Source of the DNA: Elusimicrobiaceae bacterium
Lineage (GTDB): Bacteria > Elusimicrobiota > Elusimicrobia > Elusimicrobiales > Elusimicrobiaceae
Direction of reading: 5' to 3'
Length of the DNA: 64,000 nucleotides
Assembly (NCBI GenBank): GCA_017525025.1
Contig: JAFXUJ010000014.1
Location: 1-64,000 of the forward strand
The notes below the pieces were generated by a model, which was not told the origin of the DNA, did not search any database, and was given only the letters and a program-made list of their open reading frames with translations. Positions 61,201 through 64,000 of this stretch are shown piece by piece. The translations under genes were made by a program, and so were the position numbers. Within the stretch, counting starts at the first letter, position 1. The number at the start of each line of letters is the position of its first letter.

Positions 61201-61881
61201 TTAATCCTGTAAGTAGGTTTTAATTTCCACTTGTTGGTTAAATTCATCCAAGAAAGCCCGTTGGGCCGTTTCCATTTTGGTATCCATCAACTGGGGAATG
61301 AATTCTTTTTTATTTTCGTCAAAATTCTTTAGGTCGCCGTGCTGGGTTTTGTAAGCATATTGAATTTCGGCCGGGGTCAGTTTATAAAAAGAAAATAACG
61401 TCTGGCGAAAACGATCCGCCATTTTCCCGCGGCGTAATTGTTCTTCAAATTCGGCCGGAGTCATGCGAGCCGAGCCCCGCAACATGGCCACGTACGCTTC
61501 TCTGTTAAATTCTCCGTTGGGGCCGCCGAAAGCTCTTTTGATATCAACAGCCATTTCATAATCGGAAACGGACAACCCCGCCTTTTGGGCAGCTTGGTTT
61601 AAAACCTCTTCACTTACCAAGGCTGCTAACATTTGTTGGCGTAACAATTTCTGGATATTTTCATCCGTATCTATTCCTTGGTTACGCATGCGTGCGGCTT
61701 GTTCGTCCGCCAAGCGGTCTACTTGCCGGATAGTTATTTTTTTCGTTCCCACTTTGGCAGCCAATTGGCCCGCGCTTCCCCGGTGATAAGCATCCAATCC
61801 GATATAGATAATACTTCCCAAGAAAAATGCCAATGTAATAATTAAAATACTTTTTTTGTGCTTAATCAAAAACGAAATCAT
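61201..61881 (-). CDS. SurA/PpiD-like chaperone without PPIase domain
   Basis: 226 residues. One N-terminal transmembrane helix (about 11-31, signal anchor), then a SurA_N-like helical domain: KVGTKKITIRQVDRL, QMLAALVSEEVLNQAA, AFGGPNGEFNREAY, TPAEFEEQLRR. The parvulin PPIase domain that usually follows is absent. Probably a periplasmic chaperone for outer-membrane proteins, operating in the membrane with the bactofilin/M23 module. RBS GGAG. Confidence 0.83.
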   Translation of the reverse strand: MISFLIKHKKSILIITLAFFLGSIIYIGLDAYHRGSAGQLAAKVGTKKITIRQVDRLADEQAARMRNQGIDTDENIQKLLRQQMLAALVSEEVLNQAAQKAGLSVSDYEMAVDIKRAFGGPNGEFNREAYVAMLRGSARMTPAEFEEQLRRGKMADRFRQTLFSFYKLTPAEIQYAYKTQHGDLKNFDENKKEFIPQLMDTKMETAQRAFLDEFNQQVEIKTYLQD

Positions 61882-61896
61882 GCTTTTTTCACTCCA

Positions 61897-62286
61897 CTAT
61901 TCTTCATCTGTTTTTTCTTCGGAAGAAGCTTCTTCGGCCGCGCCGATAACGCACTGGCCGTCAATCCGTCCGCCTTCTTCCACAATCATTTTTTTGGCGC
62001 GGATATCGCCTTTAATGCATGCCGGGGCTAACACTTCCAGCATTTCCGCGCAAACATTCCCTTCAATTGCGCCACCGCATACAACGACTTGGGCAGATAC
62101 ATCTCCAATCACTTTCCCGTCTTTGCCTACAATCACGTGCCGGGCATTATCCACAGATCCTTCCAATGTTCCGTCTACCCGCAAAGATCCTTGCACACTA
62201 AGCGTTCCTTGGAAATAGCACTCTGCGCTTACAACAGAGTAATGCTCCCCAGAGGAAAAATCAGAGTCCTTTTGTAAAAATCCCAT
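61897..62286 (-). CDS. Bactofilin
   Basis: 129 residues. The conserved bactofilin core of short beta-helix repeats: VSAECYFQGTLSVQGSLRVDG, then GSVDNARHVIVGKDGKVIGD and EGNVCAEMLEVL. It polymerises into membrane-associated filaments that position cell-wall enzymes. The M23 endopeptidase gene upstream is the usual partner (as in Helicobacter CcmA-Csd systems). RBS AGGAGGAG. C-terminal acidic tail EEKTDEE. Confidence 0.93.
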   Translation of the reverse strand: MGFLQKDSDFSSGEHYSVVSAECYFQGTLSVQGSLRVDGTLEGSVDNARHVIVGKDGKVIGDVSAQVVVCGGAIEGNVCAEMLEVLAPACIKGDIRAKKMIVEEGGRIDGQCVIGAAEEASSEEKTDEE

Positions 62287-62301
62287 ACGCTCCTCCTGAA
62301 A

Positions 62302-63222
62302 TTATTTAAAATAGTTACTTGGATTGACGGCTTGACCGTCTTTCCAAACTTCATAATGCAAATGCGTCCCTGTGGAACGGCCACTTGAACCCATTGTAGC
62401 AATTTTATCCCCGCGTTTGACAACGTCCCCCGCTTTCACCTGGATAGCCGTTGTATGGGCATATAGCGTAGAATAACCAAATCCGTGATCTACCAAAATA
62501 GCTTGCCCGTAACTGGGCACCCAACCCGCGTGCCGCACGACACCGTCTGCGGTAACTACGATAGGGCTATCGGGTTTCCCGGCAAAATCTACTCCGTTAT
62601 GACGTCTGGACGTACGGCGGCCCACCGGGTCCAACCGGTAACCAAAGCCCGAACTGATACGCGCCGTGGAAGGCCGGATAGAAGGGGTAGAGTTCAACCC
62701 TTCGCGGCGGTTGGCGTAAAACCAAGCAATTTCCTGAAAGCTTGATAAACGCATTTGCACGGCTTCTTCCAGCGAATTAATATATTCTTCAAATTCTTCT
62801 ACCGATAAATCTTTAACATCTTTTTGGAACAAGGCCCGGGCGCGGTCATCTTCTTTTTCTTTGGTAGTCTCCCATCCTTTAGGTAAATTAATAAATTTTC
62901 CGTCAGGCATGCCCAGCATTTGGCGCATTTGTTTATCCGTGGTGCGGATCAGCTCCAACGACTTGCGCCCGCGTTCTAATTCCTCGCCGATTAACTTCAT
63001 TTTTACACGCATCAGTTCATTATCGGCCTTGGTAATTTGGTAATCATACCCGCGTGTAAAAAACAACAACCCCGCTACGGTAATGCCCACCCACAAGATG
63101 ATCAAAGCCAGTAGCGTCAACGCGTGCATTTTAAACTTAATGGAAGAACCCAAGCGGGGCATAATTAAAATATCTACCCGCTCTCCCAAAAGTTTACCTA
63201 AGGAATTGATTCTTTTCCCCAT
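62302..63222 (-). CDS. M23-family peptidoglycan endopeptidase
   Basis: 306 residues. Transmembrane helix at about 34-55, then a coiled-coil region, then the LytM/M23 domain: HNGVDFAG (metal His and Asp), YAHTTAI, and HLHYEVW near residue 286 with the catalytic His. It cuts peptidoglycan cross-links, probably to shape the cell, and its gene sits directly before the bactofilin gene. ATG 63222 follows TAGAAT by 7 nt, so it is probably leaderless. Confidence 0.93.
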   Translation of the reverse strand: MGKRINSLGKLLGERVDILIMPRLGSSIKFKMHALTLLALIILWVGITVAGLLFFTRGYDYQITKADNELMRVKMKLIGEELERGRKSLELIRTTDKQMRQMLGMPDGKFINLPKGWETTKEKEDDRARALFQKDVKDLSVEEFEEYINSLEEAVQMRLSSFQEIAWFYANRREGLNSTPSIRPSTARISSGFGYRLDPVGRRTSRRHNGVDFAGKPDSPIVVTADGVVRHAGWVPSYGQAILVDHGFGYSTLYAHTTAIQVKAGDVVKRGDKIATMGSSGRSTGTHLHYEVWKDGQAVNPSNYFK

Positions 63223-63229
63223 CTTTTGT

Positions 63230-63235
63230 ATTCTA
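63230..63235 (-). promoter_or_regulatory. Leaderless -10 of the M23/bactofilin operon
   Basis: TAGAAT on the minus strand, 7 nt before ATG 63222; no clear -35, no Shine-Dalgarno. Confidence 0.45.
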
Positions 63236-63281
63236 TCATAATAAGAGCCCCCGGGGCGAATTTATATTTAAAGGAGAAAAT

Positions 63282-63767
63282 ATGAAGAAAGTATACTTAG
63301 CCGTATTATTAGCGGTTTGCAGCGCGGCTTGTTTAACGCCGTTACCTGCTATTACCACCTTGCCTGACGTGCAACTGCCGGTAGCCACCCAAAAAGATGC
63401 TACGTGGAAATCGGCCGATTATGATCAAAAACCCATTTTAATGGTGTTTATGGGTTCGTGGTGTCCCTATTGCAAGATGACTATTCCGGCCGTCAACGTC
63501 ATTGCGGAAGAATACGGAGACCGGGTAGAAGTTATCAGCGTATTTATGGACCAAGACGCCGAAGCCGTACAAAAAGCCATTAAAGAGCATGATTTGAAAG
63601 TAACTGCCTTGTATAACGGCGGAGAACTGGCCGAAACCATGGAAGTACAAGGTTTGCCGCACTCCGTACTGTTTGATAAAAAACACCAAGCCATCAAACA
63701 CTGGGAAGGCTTTGATCCTAACCGCGTAACACACTTCCGTGAAGCGTTAGACAAAGTCGTTAAATAA
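63282..63767 (+). CDS. Thioredoxin-fold TlpA/ResA-like exported protein
   Basis: 161 residues. Signal peptide (MKKVYLAVLLAVCSAAC); Cys at 16 may be lipidated although the lipobox (SAAC) is poor. Active site SWCPYCKM, Pro in the cis-Pro loop (QGLPHSVLF). It resembles TlpA/ResA thiol-disulfide oxidoreductases that reduce apo-cytochromes or other periplasmic proteins. RBS AAGGAG. Confidence 0.9.
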   Translation: MKKVYLAVLLAVCSAACLTPLPAITTLPDVQLPVATQKDATWKSADYDQKPILMVFMGSWCPYCKMTIPAVNVIAEEYGDRVEVISVFMDQDAEAVQKAIKEHDLKVTALYNGGELAETMEVQGLPHSVLFDKKHQAIKHWEGFDPNRVTHFREALDKVVK

Positions 63768-63783
63768 ATTAAACAACTATAAC

Positions 63784-63813
63784 AAAAACCCCCGGTATTA
63801 AACCGGGGGTTTT
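63784..63813. terminator. Terminator after the thioredoxin-fold gene
   Basis: AAAACCCCCGG-tatta-AACCGGGGGTTTTG, between convergent genes; usable in both directions. Confidence 0.86.
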
Positions 63814-63830
63814 GCATTTATTTTTAAAAA

Positions 63831-64000
63831 TTAGTTAGCGTACTGTTCCAGCGTTACGCCTTGTGCTTGGCATTGAGCAAGGGCATCCGCGCCAGCCGGA
63901 TAATGACGTTCTCTAAGCCATTGGCAAAGAACCTGATTGGGCTCCTCCCGTATCCCAGAGATATACCATGTTCTGGATCCATTGTCTCTGCGCAAAGGGA
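63831..64000 (-). CDS. C-terminal fragment of an unknown protein, possibly pilin-like (5' end outside window)
   Basis: The frame stays open to the right edge and ends at a TAA at 63833-63831. The last 56 residues include SRTWYISGIREEPNQ, two Cys separated by about 18 residues (LCQWL and QCQAQ) and QGVTLEQYAN. Two C-terminal Cys would suit a pilin D-region and the gene context fits, but this is weak. A terminator is located just downstream. Confidence 0.55.
   Translation of the reverse strand, partial: PLRRDNGSRTWYISGIREEPNQVLCQWLRERHYPAGADALAQCQAQGVTLEQYAN

Noticed and set aside
1-64000. CRISPR arrays, insertion sequences or prophage genes
   Set aside because: No regularly spaced direct repeats, transposases, integrases or phage structural genes were seen in the window.

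Overview
The window looks like a chromosomal segment of a gut-type, strictly anaerobic bacterium of the Elusimicrobiota (Elusimicrobium-like). This is an inference from three things: several small type IV pilin-like genes that start with the same GFTLIELLVVVLIIGILA helix, a didermic envelope gene set (lipoproteins, an outer-membrane barrel, a SurA-like chaperone, LPS-heptose and sphingolipid-type enzymes), and an oxygen-sensitive class III ribonucleotide reductase. No insertion sequence, phage module or CRISPR array was seen. Genes are dense, on both strands, in short operons.

Layout. 1-5002 (-) is the N-terminal part of a giant PfaA-like polyketide/fatty-acid synthase (KS-AT-KS-ACP...), cut by the window edge. 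5303-7196 (-) is a def / short aspartokinase / two small membrane protein operon. 7297-9897 holds a pilin-like gene, a RecB-like nuclease and a tandem-ACT protein. 9961-13340 (-) is rlmN / lipoprotein / a ComB-QueC fusion. 13433-18811 (+) is phosphohexomutase / enolase / ftsB-like / metallo-hydrolase / lgt / rluD-like. 18817-24273 (-) holds a pilin-like gene and the run accB-like / accC / heptose nucleotidyltransferase / serine-palmitoyltransferase-like / GNAT acyltransferase. 24395-28662 holds tspO, a DUF948-like gene and a split anaerobic ribonucleotide reductase (large subunit, free-standing glycyl-radical peptide, activase). 28729-33301 holds a pilin-like gene, two paralogous secreted proteins, an M29 aminopeptidase and an orphan membrane protein. 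33347-41414 holds zupT, a Pif1-like helicase, aquaporin, a DUF3592 array, a HAD lipoprotein, a flavoprotein, tRNA-Ser and a nucleosidase. 41531-53779 holds valS, two exported PepT-like peptidases, rdgB, pilD, a pseudopilin, an M20 dipeptidase, a NIF3 protein, an amidase and an OMP. 54027-63767 holds a 1846-residue protein with an MFS-like end, tRNA-Leu and an M23 / bactofilin / SurA / PfkB operon.

The most interesting signals are these. (i) Four promoters share a bipartite element directly upstream of and including the -35 box, and all four drive genes for predicted exported proteins; this looks like an undescribed regulon. (ii) The class III ribonucleotide reductase has its radical glycine on a separate 70-residue peptide with a CGCGCGC tail, after a structured intercistronic region. 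(iii) The biotin-carrier-like protein next to biotin carboxylase has Ser where the biotinyl-lysine belongs. (iv) Many genes start 6-9 nt after a good -10 box and probably make leaderless mRNAs. (v) Pilin-like genes have poly-T tracts of 8, 10 and 14 nt inside or against their promoters, a layout that could phase-vary. (vi) A ComB-QueC fusion and an SPT plus GNAT (ceramide synthase-like) pair are also present.

As a whole the segment describes a peptide-using, fermentative didermic anaerobe: several peptidases (exported PepT x2, M20, M29), glycolytic enzymes (phosphohexomutase, enolase), peptidoglycan remodelling, and surface or secretion structures built from pilins processed by PilD.
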